From: DASSBG01 sp963800395
GTDB lineage: Bacteria > Pseudomonadota > Gammaproteobacteria > Xanthomonadales > Rhodanobacteraceae
Direction of reading: 5' to 3'
NCBI GenBank assembly: GCA_963800395.1
Contig: CAWDBD010000002.1
Coordinates: 186,001 to 250,000 of the forward strand
DNA: 64,000 nt
A model generated the notes under the pieces. The model saw nothing but the letters and a program-made list of their open reading frames with translations. It was not told the DNA's origin and searched no databases. Each line of letters begins with the position of its first letter. Position 1 is the first letter of the stretch. Shown piece after piece: positions 9,201-18,275 of the stretch. The translations under genes were made by a program, and so were the position numbers.

Positions 9201-10722
9201 GGGTGACATCGAAGGTGCAGCTTCCTCCGGCAGGCAGCGAGGCATTCTGCACAATGAGCGTCATGCCCAGCAAGCCGTCGTTGTACGGTATCGCCACCGA
9301 GCCGGCACCGCAGAAGCCGTTGGCCGGCAAGGCCGAGAAGGTGGTTCCTGCCAGCATTTGCCCCACCACGTCATTGAACGCGATGGCGGTGGCCGCATTG
9401 GCGCTATCGGTATTGGTCAGCGTGAATTCCATGGTCACGTTGCCGCCGGCGATGGCCGGATCGTCGGTGAAGGTCTTGGTCAGCAGCGGGTAGTGCTGCA
9501 CGATCAGCGTGTCGCTGGCCGGATCGGCCGTTTCGGCTGCGCCGCCGCGATCAAAGCTCAGGCTGCTTGTGGTATTGGGATACTCGCCGCCCGCCGCGCC
9601 TGCCGGCACCTGGTAGGTGACATCGAAATCGCAACTTGTACCCGGATCCAGATGCCCGCCGGTCAGCGTGAGTACGCTGCTGCCGCTGATCTGCGACCCG
9701 CTGCCGCAGACGTCATTGGCCGGCAGCCCGGTGGCCACCAGACCGCTGAGGGTGGCATCGAGATCGTCGCTGAAATTGATGGCCGTCATCGCGTTGGCGC
9801 GATCAAAGTTGCTGATCATGAAATGCAGCGTGCCACTGCCGCCGGGACGAACCGGGTCATCGGTGAAGACCTTGGTCAGCACGCCCTGGCGTACATCGAG
9901 CGAGGCGCTGGCCATGCCGCTGCTGCCGCTGCTACTCGACAGGCCGTTGGTCAGGTTGTCCTTGCGCCCGATCGTCTCGGGCGTCACGTCGACGGAGATG
10001 GTGCAGCTGGCGTTGGCCGCCAGGAATCCCCCGTAGAAACCGATCGTGGTGCCGCCGGTTGTTGCCTGCAGCGTGCCAACGCAATCGGTGACGGAATTGG
10101 CCGGGTTGGAAATGACGAGGCCGGCGGGCAGAAAGTCGGTGAAGCTGAGGTTGAAGACTTGTGCGCTGTTTTGCGAATTGTCGAGCGTGAAGGTCAGCGT
10201 GGAAACCTGGCCGACACTGATCATGGCGGGCGAGAAGCTCTTGCTGAAGCCGGGACGGTCGCTGTTGACGGTAAGCGTGGCCGAGGCCGTGCCGCTGTTG
10301 CCCTGGTCGGAAGTAAGGTTGCCGCTGATGTTGTCGTAGTTGCCGGGCGTGCTGGCGGTCACCTCGACAAACACGTGGCATGCGCTGCCGGCACCCAGGC
10401 TGGCGTTGCTCAAGGTCAATGTCGTACCACCATCGGCTCCTTCGACGATGGCGTTGCTGCAGTCGGTGCGGACCTGGGCGGGGTCGGCCAGCGTCATGCC
10501 CGCAGGCAGCGTATCGGTGAAGGCCAGGTTGCCGGCTGGCGCGGACCCGCCCTGGTTGTCGATCGTGAACGTCAGCGTGCTGACCGAACCGGGACCGATG
10601 GTCGAGGGCGAAAAGGCCTTGGAGAAGGTCGGCGGGAGGGCATGCGCAACTGCGCATGCCGCGAATGAGAATGCAATTGCGGTCGCATGCTTGCCGAGCG
10701 ACCTCCATGATCGGTAAGGCAT
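6265..10722 (-). CDS. Large secreted repeat protein with IPTL-type C-terminal sorting tail
   Basis: 1485 residues. The N-terminus is a signal peptide (charged start, hydrophobic core, cleavage near AHA-LP). Eleven tandem beta-sandwich-like repeats of about 110-125 residues follow, each starting with an F/L-(S/T/D)-K-x-F motif and containing TLTFT-DN, an LPAG or DD(L)DA segment and a late Cys pair. They resemble the DUF11/DUF7933 class of surface repeats. The C-terminus has VPTLDARLL, a hydrophobic helix and an Arg-rich end: the layout of IPTL-CTERM proteins, which are processed by an exosortase-like enzyme. No exosortase is in the window. The start has a GGGGAA Shine-Dalgarno. Likely cell-surface or extracellular; function unknown. 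Repeats 9-11 look more like each other than like the rest, suggesting recent internal duplication. Confidence 0.85.
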   Translation of the reverse strand: MPYRSWRSLGKHATAIAFSFAACAVAHALPPTFSKAFSPSTIGPGSVSTLTFTIDNQGGSAPAGNLAFTDTLPAGMTLADPAQVRTDCSNAIVEGADGGTTLTLSNASLGAGSACHVFVEVTASTPGNYDNISGNLTSDQGNSGTASATLTVNSDRPGFSKSFSPAMISVGQVSTLTFTLDNSQNSAQVFNLSFTDFLPAGLVISNPANSVTDCVGTLQATTGGTTIGFYGGFLAANASCTISVDVTPETIGRKDNLTNGLSSSSGSSGMASASLDVRQGVLTKVFTDDPVRPGGSGTLHFMISNFDRANAMTAINFSDDLDATLSGLVATGLPANDVCGSGSQISGSSVLTLTGGHLDPGTSCDFDVTYQVPAGAAGGEYPNTTSSLSFDRGGAAETADPASDTLIVQHYPLLTKTFTDDPAIAGGNVTMEFTLTNTDSANAATAIAFNDVVGQMLAGTTFSALPANGFCGAGSVAIPYNDGLLGMTLIVQNASLPAGGSCTFDVTLQLPADARGGSYTNTTSSVSATVAGSPVTGPAASDSLTVVSAPRLSKSFTDSPVDAGGTATLEFTLQADTNAPGDATAIAFTDDLDAALSGLVAVGLPASDICGSGSQISGTSTLTLSGASLAPGASCTFQVSVQVPAGATPGSYTNTTSQVSASELGMAVTSPAASAVLDVSGLTLSKTFTDDPVVAGGTVTLHFQLDNASTTGDYTGIAFTDNLNSVVSGLTATGLPMTDICGTGSQISLSGSTLVFTGGSVAAGSSCGFDVTLQVPAAAANGEYGNTTSAVSASYGGNSQTLAPAHDTLQISDALYLTKQFTDDPVAPGDTVTLSFTLDNGIAQPTTGISFTDDLDAALSGLVATGLPQNDVCGTGSTLSGTSVITLTGGTLPASGSCTFQVTLQVPASAPVDTQIVNTTSQVTATVGGNAVTGAPASDTLQLDSIEFSKAFASSAGAGQSVDLTFTLRNLSASTSAGSLGFVDDLGAMLAGTVASGLPANDICGSGSSLTGSSSIVLSGAGLAAGASCSFTVTVQIPASATPGSYTNTTTELTDNGLHSAAPASDTLTVEPPPLFDKAFTPGTVGAGVPSTLTFTIDNSASAVQASALAFTDNLPAGMTVATPANASTTCSGGTLTGTAGSGSVSINGAGVAAGASCNVQIDVVTNAAGSFVNTSGDLTSSLGNSGTASDTLTVVPAPGFSKAFNPGTILAGGISTLSFTIDNSSSSQAATGLGFNDAFPSGTTVASPANATNTCGGSFSAAAGTGTVSLAGGSVAAGATCSLQVDVTAGTAGRYPNVSGDLTSSLGNSGPASATLSVYPPPVFSKAFTPASMPSGGTSTLTFTIDNSASPQSATGLDFSDAFPAGLTVADPANASNTCGGTFSATASTGAVSLSGGSVAAGTTCSLQVDVTATAVQSYPNVSGALTSSLGNSGPASATLTVGPPPLPPSQKVPTLDARLLALLALLMATSAGVTLRYRRSRRR

Positions 10723-10907
10723 CGAATTCCCCGTGACGTGTTCAGATTTGATTCCGTGGCGCTACGGGCAACAGGCCCCGCGCTGGCGCAAGTCCTTGCG
10801 CACGGCTCAGACTAGCACACGGACAACAGGGCATCTTGCCCGGTTTGCCTGATGTACTCCATTTCCCGGCAGCACGATTTGAAGGGAAGTGGGACGAAGA
10901 TCGGGAT

Positions 10908-12311
10908 TCAGTCGATCTCGAGCTTTTTCAGCTTGTAGCGCAGGGCACGAAACGTGATTCCAAGCTTCTTGGCTGCGGCGGTCTTGTTGTAGCGCGTATC
11001 TTCCAGCGCCCTGATGATGGTTTCACGTTCGACATTGGAGATGAAATCGTCCAGGGGCAGGTCGCCCGGGTTGCCCACGGATGGGGCCTCCTCGGGTTCA
11101 GGGGCTACTTTCGGTTCGGCGTCGACCGGAGTGGCCGCGGGTGGGGTGCTGCCAGCTGCATCCTTGCCACGCTGGGGTATGCGCAGATCTTCGGCCGTGA
11201 TGGCGTTGCCGTCCATCAGGGCCATGGCGCGCTCAAGCATGTTCTCCAGCTCGCGCACGTTGCCGGGGAAGGTATAGGTCTGTAATGCTGCAGATGCCGA
11301 CTCGCTCAGCGCAACCTCGTCCAGGCCATTGTTCTTGGCAAGCCGCTCCAGAATGCGCGCGGCCAGGTCGGGAACGTCCTCGCGTCGCTCGCGCAGGGGA
11401 GGGACAGCGAGCTCGATCACGTTGATGCGATAGAAAAGGTCCTGCCGGAACTGGCCGGCTTCGGCAAGGTGAGTGAGATCCTTGTGCGTGGCCGACAGGA
11501 TACGAACGTCGACGGGCAACTCGTCGCGGCCGCCCACCGGGCGCACGGCTTTTTCCTGGATTACGCGCAGCAGCTTGACCTGCATGTGCATGGGCAGGTC
11601 AGCCACTTCGTCGAGAAAGAGCGTGCCACCGTTGGCGGCCTGGAACAGCCCTTCCTTGTCGGCATGGGCACCGGTAAAGCTGCCTTTCTTGTGGCCGAAG
11701 AATTCGCTTTCCATCAGCTCTGAAGGAATGGCGCCACAGTTGACCGGTACGAAAGGGCCACTGGCACGCGGGCCCTGGTCATGGATCAGGCGCGCGACCA
11801 GTTCCTTGCCTACGCCGGATTCGCCGCTGATGTAGACCGGCGCCTGGCTTCGCGCCAGCTTGTTGATCATGTCGCGCAGCTTCTCCATGGCCTGGGACTT
11901 GCCGACCAGCCGACTGGTGGCCGGTTCGGACTTGTTGCTTGCGGCCAGGTTCAGCGCGGTCTGAACCAGCCGCCGCAGCATGTTGATGTCGACCGGTTTC
12001 GACACGAAGTCGAAAGCGCCGGCCTTGAGTGCGTTGACTGCCGCATCGACATTGCCGTAGGCGGTGATCATGGCCACCGGCATGTCCGGGTACTTTTCGG
12101 CAATCAGTTCGATGATGTCCTGGCCGGTACCGTCGGGCAGGCGCATGTCGGTGAAGCAAAGATCCCATTCGCGCTCCTCGAGCAGTGCCACGGCCTCGGC
12201 CACGTTGGCCGCAGCGCTGACGTCCAGGTTCATGCGTCCCAGGGTGATCGTCAGCAGCTCGCGGATGTCCCGCTCGTCGTCGATGACCAGTACGCTTTGT
12301 TTTTCGCTCAT
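10908..12311 (-). CDS. pilR: Sigma-54-dependent response regulator PilR
   Basis: NtrC-family activator, 467 residues. Receiver domain 1-120 with acidic pocket D11/D12, phospho-acceptor D55 and K105. AAA+ domain with Walker A GESGVGKE (163-170), the sigma-54-contact loop as GSFTGA (210-215, Ser instead of the usual Ala) and Walker B LFLDEVAD (231-238). A Fis-type HTH closes the protein (NKTAAAKKLGITFRALRYK). The partner kinase gene lies just upstream on the same strand. Together with the pilS-like kinase it probably activates sigma-54-dependent type IV pilin transcription, but no pilin gene is in view, so the specific name rests on the kinase type and gene order. Confidence 0.88.
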   Translation of the reverse strand: MSEKQSVLVIDDERDIRELLTITLGRMNLDVSAAANVAEAVALLEEREWDLCFTDMRLPDGTGQDIIELIAEKYPDMPVAMITAYGNVDAAVNALKAGAFDFVSKPVDINMLRRLVQTALNLAASNKSEPATSRLVGKSQAMEKLRDMINKLARSQAPVYISGESGVGKELVARLIHDQGPRASGPFVPVNCGAIPSELMESEFFGHKKGSFTGAHADKEGLFQAANGGTLFLDEVADLPMHMQVKLLRVIQEKAVRPVGGRDELPVDVRILSATHKDLTHLAEAGQFRQDLFYRINVIELAVPPLRERREDVPDLAARILERLAKNNGLDEVALSESASAALQTYTFPGNVRELENMLERAMALMDGNAITAEDLRIPQRGKDAAGSTPPAATPVDAEPKVAPEPEEAPSVGNPGDLPLDDFISNVERETIIRALEDTRYNKTAAAKKLGITFRALRYKLKKLEID

Positions 12312-12393
12312 GACTGCATATTTTCAGGGGTATGCTGCAAGAGTAGCGCGCTACAGGGCTTAGGCAAAGCCGAGTGATGCCTGACGTGGTGGC

Positions 12394-14013
12394 TCAGGTC
12401 TTCTCGGGAGCCTTGGCCGGAGGCGTCAGCGAGATGCGAAAACAACTGCCACCACCGGCAACCGGCACGTATTCCAGATTGGCCTGGTTGGCCTCGCACA
12501 TCTGTCGCGCCAGATACAGGCCCAGGCCCGTCCCCAGTTCATGGGTGGTGAAAAACGGTTCGAATATCTGTGCTGCCACCTTGTGCGGTATGCCGGGTCC
12601 GCGGTCCGCCACTTCCAGCAATGGTGTGCCGCTGGCATTGTGTCGGGCCACCACCAGTACCCGTGCCGGTTCGTTGGGCAGGCGTCCATAGCGCAGGGCG
12701 TTTTGCACCAGATTCCAGACCACCTGCTGCAGCTGCTGGGTGTCGGCTACCGCCACCACCTCCCGGTTCTGCACCACCGCGCGCAGCGAGTCACCGCCGA
12801 TGTCGTTGGAGTCGCAGTATTCCTCGACGAAGGCCAGTACCCAGCCATTGAGGTCGAAAGTCTCCGGGCGGGATCGCTCGCGACGCGACAGCTGCAGGAT
12901 GTTCTCGATGATCTCGTTCAGGCGGCTGCAGTGATTGTTGATGATTTCGACCATGCGCTGATCGGACTGGTCCAGGTCGGTTGACTCGGCCAGCAGCTGT
13001 GCCGAGTAGCGGATGGCAGCCAGCGGATTGCGGATCTCGTGAGCGATGGATGCCGACAGGCGCCCCAGTGAAGACAGGGTCAGTTCCTCGGCACGTCGGG
13101 AGACCAGCGAGGTGTCGTCCAGAAAAATCAGCATATGCGAGTCGTCGTTGGCCGACAGCCGGGTAAAGCGCGGCACCACCTCGGGCACGCCTTCGGCCAG
13201 CGCAACCGAGGACTCGTCGACCTTGCCGGTCGTGCGCCAGTGGTACAGCCGGCGCGAAAGCTCTGGCGCCAGGCTGCCCAGATCCCGCTTGTCCGCAGAA
13301 GGCGTGCCGAGCAGGAGCCATGCCGATTCGTTGATCTGATGGATCTGGTTGCCGTCATCGACCAGCAGCACGCCGGTACGCATGCGGCGGATGATCAGCT
13401 CGTTGACCTGCGAGAGGTTGGCCAGATCCACTCCGCGCTGTGTGGCCAGGGCCTCGGTCGCGCGCATTTGCCTGGCCAGGGCGAAACACAGGAAGGCGGC
13501 CGCAAAATAGGCCAGCCCGAAAAGGCCCGATTCCAGCAGCTCGCGGTCCAGACCCGAAGTCGACGGTCCATCGACGAACGAGTGTCCCAGCATTGCCAGC
13601 GTCGCCAGGGCGGCGAAGGCCAGCGAGGTGCGCAGCGGCAGCAGCAGCGCAGCACCGGCAATGTTGATCACCAGCATCATGCTGATGCCGGTACGCGAAT
13701 CATGCATGGCAATGACCGCCAGCAAGGCTGCCGCGATATCGATCACCAGCAGCATCGGTACGCGTGATTGCACCTTGGGCAACCAATGGCGGGTCCGCAT
13801 CAACACGACCAGCCCGAACGCCAGATAGCCCAGGGCAGTGCTTCGGGCCAGCAGCGGATCGCTCAGGTGCATCCACTCCAGAGCCAGTGTGCTGAACGCC
13901 AATCCGGCGTACACGGTGCCCTGCAAGACCCTGAAAAGATTGGTGAAATAGAACTCGTTGCGGACGCTTTCGCCGCTGCCTCCGATGCGAGCAGTCTGTG
14001 GATTTGAAGACAT
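12394..14013 (-). CDS. pilS: Membrane sensor histidine kinase PilS
   Basis: 539 residues. Six hydrophobic segments in the first 190 residues (PilS-type sensor), then a PAS-like segment (VNELIIRRMRTGVLLVDD), the H-box SIAHEIRNPLAAIRYSAQLL near 335, N-box VQNALRYG, G1 box DRGPGIP and G2 box GTGLGLYLARQ. All residues expected for an active HisKA/HATPase kinase are present. It is transcribed before pilR with an 82-bp gap. A six-TM sensor next to an NtrC-type regulator supports PilS over NtrB. The divergent sucC lies across a 134-bp gap. Confidence 0.88.
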   Translation of the reverse strand: MSSNPQTARIGGSGESVRNEFYFTNLFRVLQGTVYAGLAFSTLALEWMHLSDPLLARSTALGYLAFGLVVLMRTRHWLPKVQSRVPMLLVIDIAAALLAVIAMHDSRTGISMMLVINIAGAALLLPLRTSLAFAALATLAMLGHSFVDGPSTSGLDRELLESGLFGLAYFAAAFLCFALARQMRATEALATQRGVDLANLSQVNELIIRRMRTGVLLVDDGNQIHQINESAWLLLGTPSADKRDLGSLAPELSRRLYHWRTTGKVDESSVALAEGVPEVVPRFTRLSANDDSHMLIFLDDTSLVSRRAEELTLSSLGRLSASIAHEIRNPLAAIRYSAQLLAESTDLDQSDQRMVEIINNHCSRLNEIIENILQLSRRERSRPETFDLNGWVLAFVEEYCDSNDIGGDSLRAVVQNREVVAVADTQQLQQVVWNLVQNALRYGRLPNEPARVLVVARHNASGTPLLEVADRGPGIPHKVAAQIFEPFFTTHELGTGLGLYLARQMCEANQANLEYVPVAGGGSCFRISLTPPAKAPEKT

Positions 14014-14147
14014 GTAGACTCTGCAAGCCTTTCAAATGGGCCGTTGTTGTCCGACAATAGCAGGCTTTGCGGCCTCGCGGGCCACATCCATGACGCTGTT
14101 CGGAGAATGCCGCAGCGCCCAGTCTCACCCGAATTCAGGATGCAAGC

Positions 14148-15311
14148 ATGAACTTTCACGAGTATCAGGCCAAGCAGTTGTTCGCCGACTATGGCATCGC
14201 GGTACCACCCGGCAAGGTTGCCGACAATGCCGATGCGGCGGTCGAAGCAGCCGAGAACATTGGCGGCAAGCAGTGGATGGTCAAGGCCCAGATCCACGCG
14301 GGTGGCCGCGGCAAGGCCGGTGGCGTGAAGTTCTGCAAGTCGCTTGACGAAGTGCGCGAAGCGGCCAGCGGAATGCTTGGCCAGAAGATGGAAACCTACC
14401 AGTCCGGTGGTCGCGCACTGCCGGTCAACCTGGTGCTGGTGACCGAAGCGACCGATATCGACAAGGAGCTGTATCTTTCGATTCTGGTGGATCGCGACGC
14501 GAAGGCAGTGACCTTCATCGCCTCGGCACGTGGTGGCGTGGATATCGAGCAGGTGGCCAACGAGACCCCCGACGAAATTCATACCGTGACGGTCGACTAT
14601 GTCGAGGACCTGCAGCCGTGGCAGTGCCGCGAGCTGGGTTTCGCCATGGGCCTGAGCAGCAAGCAGGCGCGGCAGCTGACCAAGATCATGCTGGGCATGT
14701 ACAAGCTTTTCAACGAGCAGGATCTGTCGCTGATCGAGCTCAACCCGCTGGCCATCCTGGATGACGGAAATCTGGCGGCTCTGGATGGCAAGGTCAATTC
14801 CGACGACAACGCGGAGTACCGTCATGCCAACCTGGCGCAGATGCGTGATCGCAGCCAGGAAGATCCTGCCGAGGCGCGCGCCGCCGAGCATGATCTGAAC
14901 TACGTCACCATGGACGGCAATATCGGCTGCATGGTCAATGGCGCCGGCCTGGCCATGGCCACCATGGACGTGATCAAGCTGGCGGGCGGCGAGCCGGCGA
15001 ACTTCCTGGATGTTGGCGGCGGAGCTACCACCGAACGTGTCACCGAAGCGTTCAAGCTGATCCTGAGCTCGGACTCGGTCAAGGCGATCCTGGTCAACAT
15101 CTTCGGCGGCATTGTCCGTTGCGATCTCATCGCCGAAGGCATTATCGGCGCGGTGAAGGAAGTCGGTCTGGAGATACCGGTGATCGTGCGTCTGCAGGGC
15201 ACCAACGTGGAGAAGGGGCGCGAGCTTCTGGCCGAATCGGGCCTGGCCATTACCTCGGCCGACGACCTCAATGACGCCGCAAGGAAATCTGTCGCCGCAG
15301 TGGCCGGCTGA
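14148..15311 (+). CDS. sucC: Succinyl-CoA synthetase beta subunit
   Basis: ADP-forming succinate-CoA ligase beta subunit of the TCA cycle, 387 residues, normal length. The N-terminal ATP-grasp domain begins MNFHEYQAKQLF and includes KAQIHAGGRGKAGGVK. The C-terminal CoA-ligase domain contains NGAGLAMATMD, FLDVGGGA and VNIFGGIVRCD, the segment that positions the phosphohistidine of SucD. The ATG is preceded by CAGGA. sucD follows after 100 bp and the two form an operon. The pilRS neighbourhood is one I recall in xanthomonads. Confidence 0.97.
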   Translation: MNFHEYQAKQLFADYGIAVPPGKVADNADAAVEAAENIGGKQWMVKAQIHAGGRGKAGGVKFCKSLDEVREAASGMLGQKMETYQSGGRALPVNLVLVTEATDIDKELYLSILVDRDAKAVTFIASARGGVDIEQVANETPDEIHTVTVDYVEDLQPWQCRELGFAMGLSSKQARQLTKIMLGMYKLFNEQDLSLIELNPLAILDDGNLAALDGKVNSDDNAEYRHANLAQMRDRSQEDPAEARAAEHDLNYVTMDGNIGCMVNGAGLAMATMDVIKLAGGEPANFLDVGGGATTERVTEAFKLILSSDSVKAILVNIFGGIVRCDLIAEGIIGAVKEVGLEIPVIVRLQGTNVEKGRELLAESGLAITSADDLNDAARKSVAAVAG

Positions 15312-15411
15312 GCGGCTGCGCAGCGGCAGATTCTGCTGGCGCGAATAATTTCGAGAATGGCGGGATGTGCTTCATCTCCCGTCCTACGACAAAAAACCCA
15401 GGATTCAACCC

Positions 15412-16284
15412 ATGAGCGTACTTGTAAACAAATCTACCAAGGTCATCGTGCAGGGCTTCACCGGCCAGCAGGGCACCTTTCATTCCGAGCAGGCGCTCGA
15501 CTACGGGACCAAGGTGGTGGGTGGCGTGACGCCGGGCAAGGGCGGTCAGGAGCACCTCGGTCTGCCGGTGTTCAACACGCTCGCCGACGCGGTCGAGGAA
15601 ACCCAGGCCGATGCCTCGGTGGTATTCGTGCCGCCGCCGTTCGCTGCTGACGCCATTCTCGAAGCGGTCGACGGAGGCATCAAGGTCATTGTCGCCATCA
15701 CCGAAGGCATTCCGGTACTCGACATGCTGCGGGTCAAGAATGTCCTCAAGGCGCACCCGGGCACGGTACTGATCGGCCCCAACTGCCCCGGCATCATTAC
15801 CCCGGGCGAGTGCAAGATCGGCATCATGCCCGGTCACATTCACACGCCGGGCAAGGTCGGCATTGTCAGCCGCTCGGGCACGCTGACCTACGAGGCGGTG
15901 TACCAGACCACCCAGGTCGGCCTGGGTCAGAGTACGGTCATCGGCATCGGTGGCGATCCGATCCAGGGTATGGACTTCATCGATTGCCTCAAGCTGTTCC
16001 AGGATGACGAGCAGACCGAAGGCATCATCATGGTCGGCGAAATCGGTGGCAGTGCAGAGGAAGATGCGGCCGAGTTCATTGCCGAGCATGTGAGCAAGCC
16101 GGTGGTGTCGTTCATCGCCGGTGCGTCGGCTCCGCCAGGAAAGCGCATGGGCCATGCTGGCGCCATCATCTCCGGTGGCAAGGGTACGGCCGAAGCCAAG
16201 TTCGAGGCCCTGGAGAAAGCCGGTGTGACCACGGTCAAGTCGCCCGCCGATCTGGGTCAGGCACTCGCCAAGCGCATGGGCTGA
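15412..16284 (+). CDS. sucD: Succinyl-CoA synthetase alpha subunit
   Basis: 290 residues from the ATG at 15412 (MSVLVNKSTKVIVQG). An upstream in-frame ATG at 15367 would add 15 non-conserved residues. CoA-binding Rossmann domain at the N-terminus (GFTGQQGTFH); phosphorylated His248 in RMGHAGAI, equivalent to E. coli His246. Works with SucC. nadE begins 6 bp after its stop and may be co-transcribed. Confidence 0.97.
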   Translation: MSVLVNKSTKVIVQGFTGQQGTFHSEQALDYGTKVVGGVTPGKGGQEHLGLPVFNTLADAVEETQADASVVFVPPPFAADAILEAVDGGIKVIVAITEGIPVLDMLRVKNVLKAHPGTVLIGPNCPGIITPGECKIGIMPGHIHTPGKVGIVSRSGTLTYEAVYQTTQVGLGQSTVIGIGGDPIQGMDFIDCLKLFQDDEQTEGIIMVGEIGGSAEEDAAEFIAEHVSKPVVSFIAGASAPPGKRMGHAGAIISGGKGTAEAKFEALEKAGVTTVKSPADLGQALAKRMG

Positions 16285-16290
16285 GCAGCG

Positions 16291-17934
16291 ATGGCCGCGA
16301 CCTTGCGGATCGCTCTGGCCCAGTTCGATTTTCCGGTCGGTGCGGTGGTGGACAATGCCACGCGCATTGCCGAGCTGGCCGCCACGGCACGTGACGAGCA
16401 CCGCGCCGATGTGATTGTGTTTCCGGAGCTGGCTCTGAGCGGCTATCCCCCCGAGGATCTGCTGTTCCGCCCGGCTTTCCTGGCTCGATGCGAGACCGCA
16501 CTGGCTGACCTGGCCCAGCGGGTCGAGGGCATCGTGCTGGTGGTGGGGCATCCGCAAACACGTGGCAGCGTGGTCTACAACGCGGCCAGCGTACTGCGGG
16601 ACGGTCGCATCGAAAAAACCTACCGCAAGCGCGAGCTGCCCAACTACGCCGTTTTCGATGAGCGGCGCTATTTCCAGATCGGCACGGAGCCGTGCACTTT
16701 CGATGTCAAGGGCACCCGGCTGGGTGTCGTGATCTGCGAGGACCTCTGGTTCTCGGCGCCACTGGCCGATACTGCAGCCGACGGCGCGCAATTGGTGCTG
16801 GTCCCCAATGCCTCGCCGTACGAAGAAGGCAAACCGGCCGAGCGCGATGCCTTGCTGGCTCGCCGCATTGCAGAAAGCCCGGTAGCCATGGCCTATGTCA
16901 ACGTGGTCGGTGGCCAGGATGATGTGGTGTTCGACGGTGCTTCGGTGCTGGCCGATGCCGACGGGCATGTACACGAGCCTGCCGAGGCCTTTGCCGAGCA
17001 TTTGCTGGTGGCCGATTTCGATCCCGGGTCCGGTGGGTTCACCAAGCAGGTCTGGCACGACGAGCAGGACGAAACCGAACTGTCGCTGACCTGGCGGGCG
17101 CTGGTACGCGCCACGGCCGACTATGTGCGCAAGACCGGCTTCGATCATGTCTGGCTGGGGCTGTCCGGTGGTATCGACTCGGCCCTGACGCTGGCCATCG
17201 CCGTCGATGCGCTGGGTGCCGAGGCAGTGACCGCCGTGCGCCTGCCGTCCCGCTACACCTCGGACCTCAGCAATGACCTGGCTGCCGAACAGGCACGGGC
17301 GCTTGGCGTACGGCTCGAGAGCGTTGCCGTCGAGGCACCGTTCAGCGGTTTCATGCAAGCCCTGGGGCCACTCTTTGCTGATCGTGCTCCGGACATCACC
17401 GAAGAAAACCTGCAATCACGCTGCCGTGGCACGCTGCTGATGGCACTCAGCAACAAGTTCGGTGGCCTGCTGCTGTCGACTGGCAACAAGAGCGAAATGG
17501 CCGTCGGCTACGCCACCTTGTACGGCGACATGTGCGGAGCGTTTGCGCCCTTGAAAGACGTGTACAAGACCGAGGCGTTCCGATTGGCTCGCTGGCGGAA
17601 TGGCTGGTCTCCGGTCCATGGGCCCCGTGACCCAATCCCCCAAGCCGTGATCGACCGCCCGCCGTCAGCCGAGCTGCGCCACAACCAGGCGGACACCGAC
17701 TCGCTGCCACCCTACGATGTGCTGGATGACATCCTCATGCGCTTCATAGATCAGGAACAATCCGACGAGGAAATCATCGCTACTGGTCATGACGCCGACA
17801 CGGTACGCCGCATCACCCGCCTGGTGCTCGCCAACGAATTCAAGCGCCGCCAGTCCGCACCGGGCCCCAAGGTCACCCGCCGTGCCTTCGGCCGCGAACG
17901 ACGCTACCCGATCAGTTCGGGGTGGAATTGCTAG
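16291..17934 (+). CDS. nadE: Glutamine-dependent NAD(+) synthetase
   Basis: Amidates deamido-NAD to NAD using ammonia from glutamine. 547 residues with two fused domains. The N-terminal nitrilase-like glutaminase has the Glu-Lys-Cys triad in FPELALSGYPPEDLL, YRKRELPNY and VVICEDLW. The C-terminal synthetase has the PP-loop LSGGIDSALT near residue 290 and the STGNKSEMAVGY segment. The presence of the glutaminase domain separates it from the ammonia-only short NadE. It starts 6 bp after sucD. The following 365 bp are non-coding and hold the repeats listed next. Confidence 0.95.
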   Translation: MAATLRIALAQFDFPVGAVVDNATRIAELAATARDEHRADVIVFPELALSGYPPEDLLFRPAFLARCETALADLAQRVEGIVLVVGHPQTRGSVVYNAASVLRDGRIEKTYRKRELPNYAVFDERRYFQIGTEPCTFDVKGTRLGVVICEDLWFSAPLADTAADGAQLVLVPNASPYEEGKPAERDALLARRIAESPVAMAYVNVVGGQDDVVFDGASVLADADGHVHEPAEAFAEHLLVADFDPGSGGFTKQVWHDEQDETELSLTWRALVRATADYVRKTGFDHVWLGLSGGIDSALTLAIAVDALGAEAVTAVRLPSRYTSDLSNDLAAEQARALGVRLESVAVEAPFSGFMQALGPLFADRAPDITEENLQSRCRGTLLMALSNKFGGLLLSTGNKSEMAVGYATLYGDMCGAFAPLKDVYKTEAFRLARWRNGWSPVHGPRDPIPQAVIDRPPSAELRHNQADTDSLPPYDVLDDILMRFIDQEQSDEEIIATGHDADTVRRITRLVLANEFKRRQSAPGPKVTRRAFGRERRYPISSGWNC

Positions 17935-18004
17935 CGACTGGGGTCGAGCGCGAGTACGCGCCGGACTTGCCTTGTGCCGATGAACCCCACGCGGACAGCC
18001 GTCT

Positions 18005-18275
18005 GCCACTGGCAATTCGGTCCGTGGGGACTGTGGGAGGGTTCTGCTGAGGCTTGTCAGGTGACTATTGGCAGGCAACCATCCGTGGTAGGTATTGCCG
18101 GTCCGGCCATCCCTGGCCGGTCGTTCGCCGGCTGCGAATTGCCACTGGCAATTCGGTCCGTGGGGACTGTGGGAGAGTTCTGCTGAGGCTTGTCAGGTGA
18201 GTATTGGCAAGCACCGTCCGTGGTGGGCATTGCCGGCCCAGCCATCCCTGGCTGGTCGTTCGCCGACTGCGAATG
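18005..18275. repeat. Two-unit tandem repeat (136 and 135 bp) between nadE and bamD
   Basis: Units 18005-18140 and 18141-18275 match almost throughout (e.g. GCCACTGGCAATTCGGTCCG opens both) with scattered substitutions and one single-base indel. Short open frames here are translations of the repeat and have no coding support. The unit junction and the end form hairpins: CGAATTGCC/GGCAATTCG (18135-18155) and CGAATGGCC/GGCCATTCG (18270-18292). Together with 17935-18004, where I see nothing, this fills the 365-bp gap. Confidence 0.85.

Noticed and set aside
8611..10668. 685-codon open frame on the plus strand opposite the repeat protein
   Set aside because: Antisense shadow of a high-GC repeat gene; composition follows the repeats, has no signal or domain, and the minus-strand frame has signal peptide, repeats and sorting tail.
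15268..17415. 715-codon reverse frame over sucD and nadE
   Set aside because: Fully overlaps two certain genes; third-position GC on the other strand explains the lack of stops.
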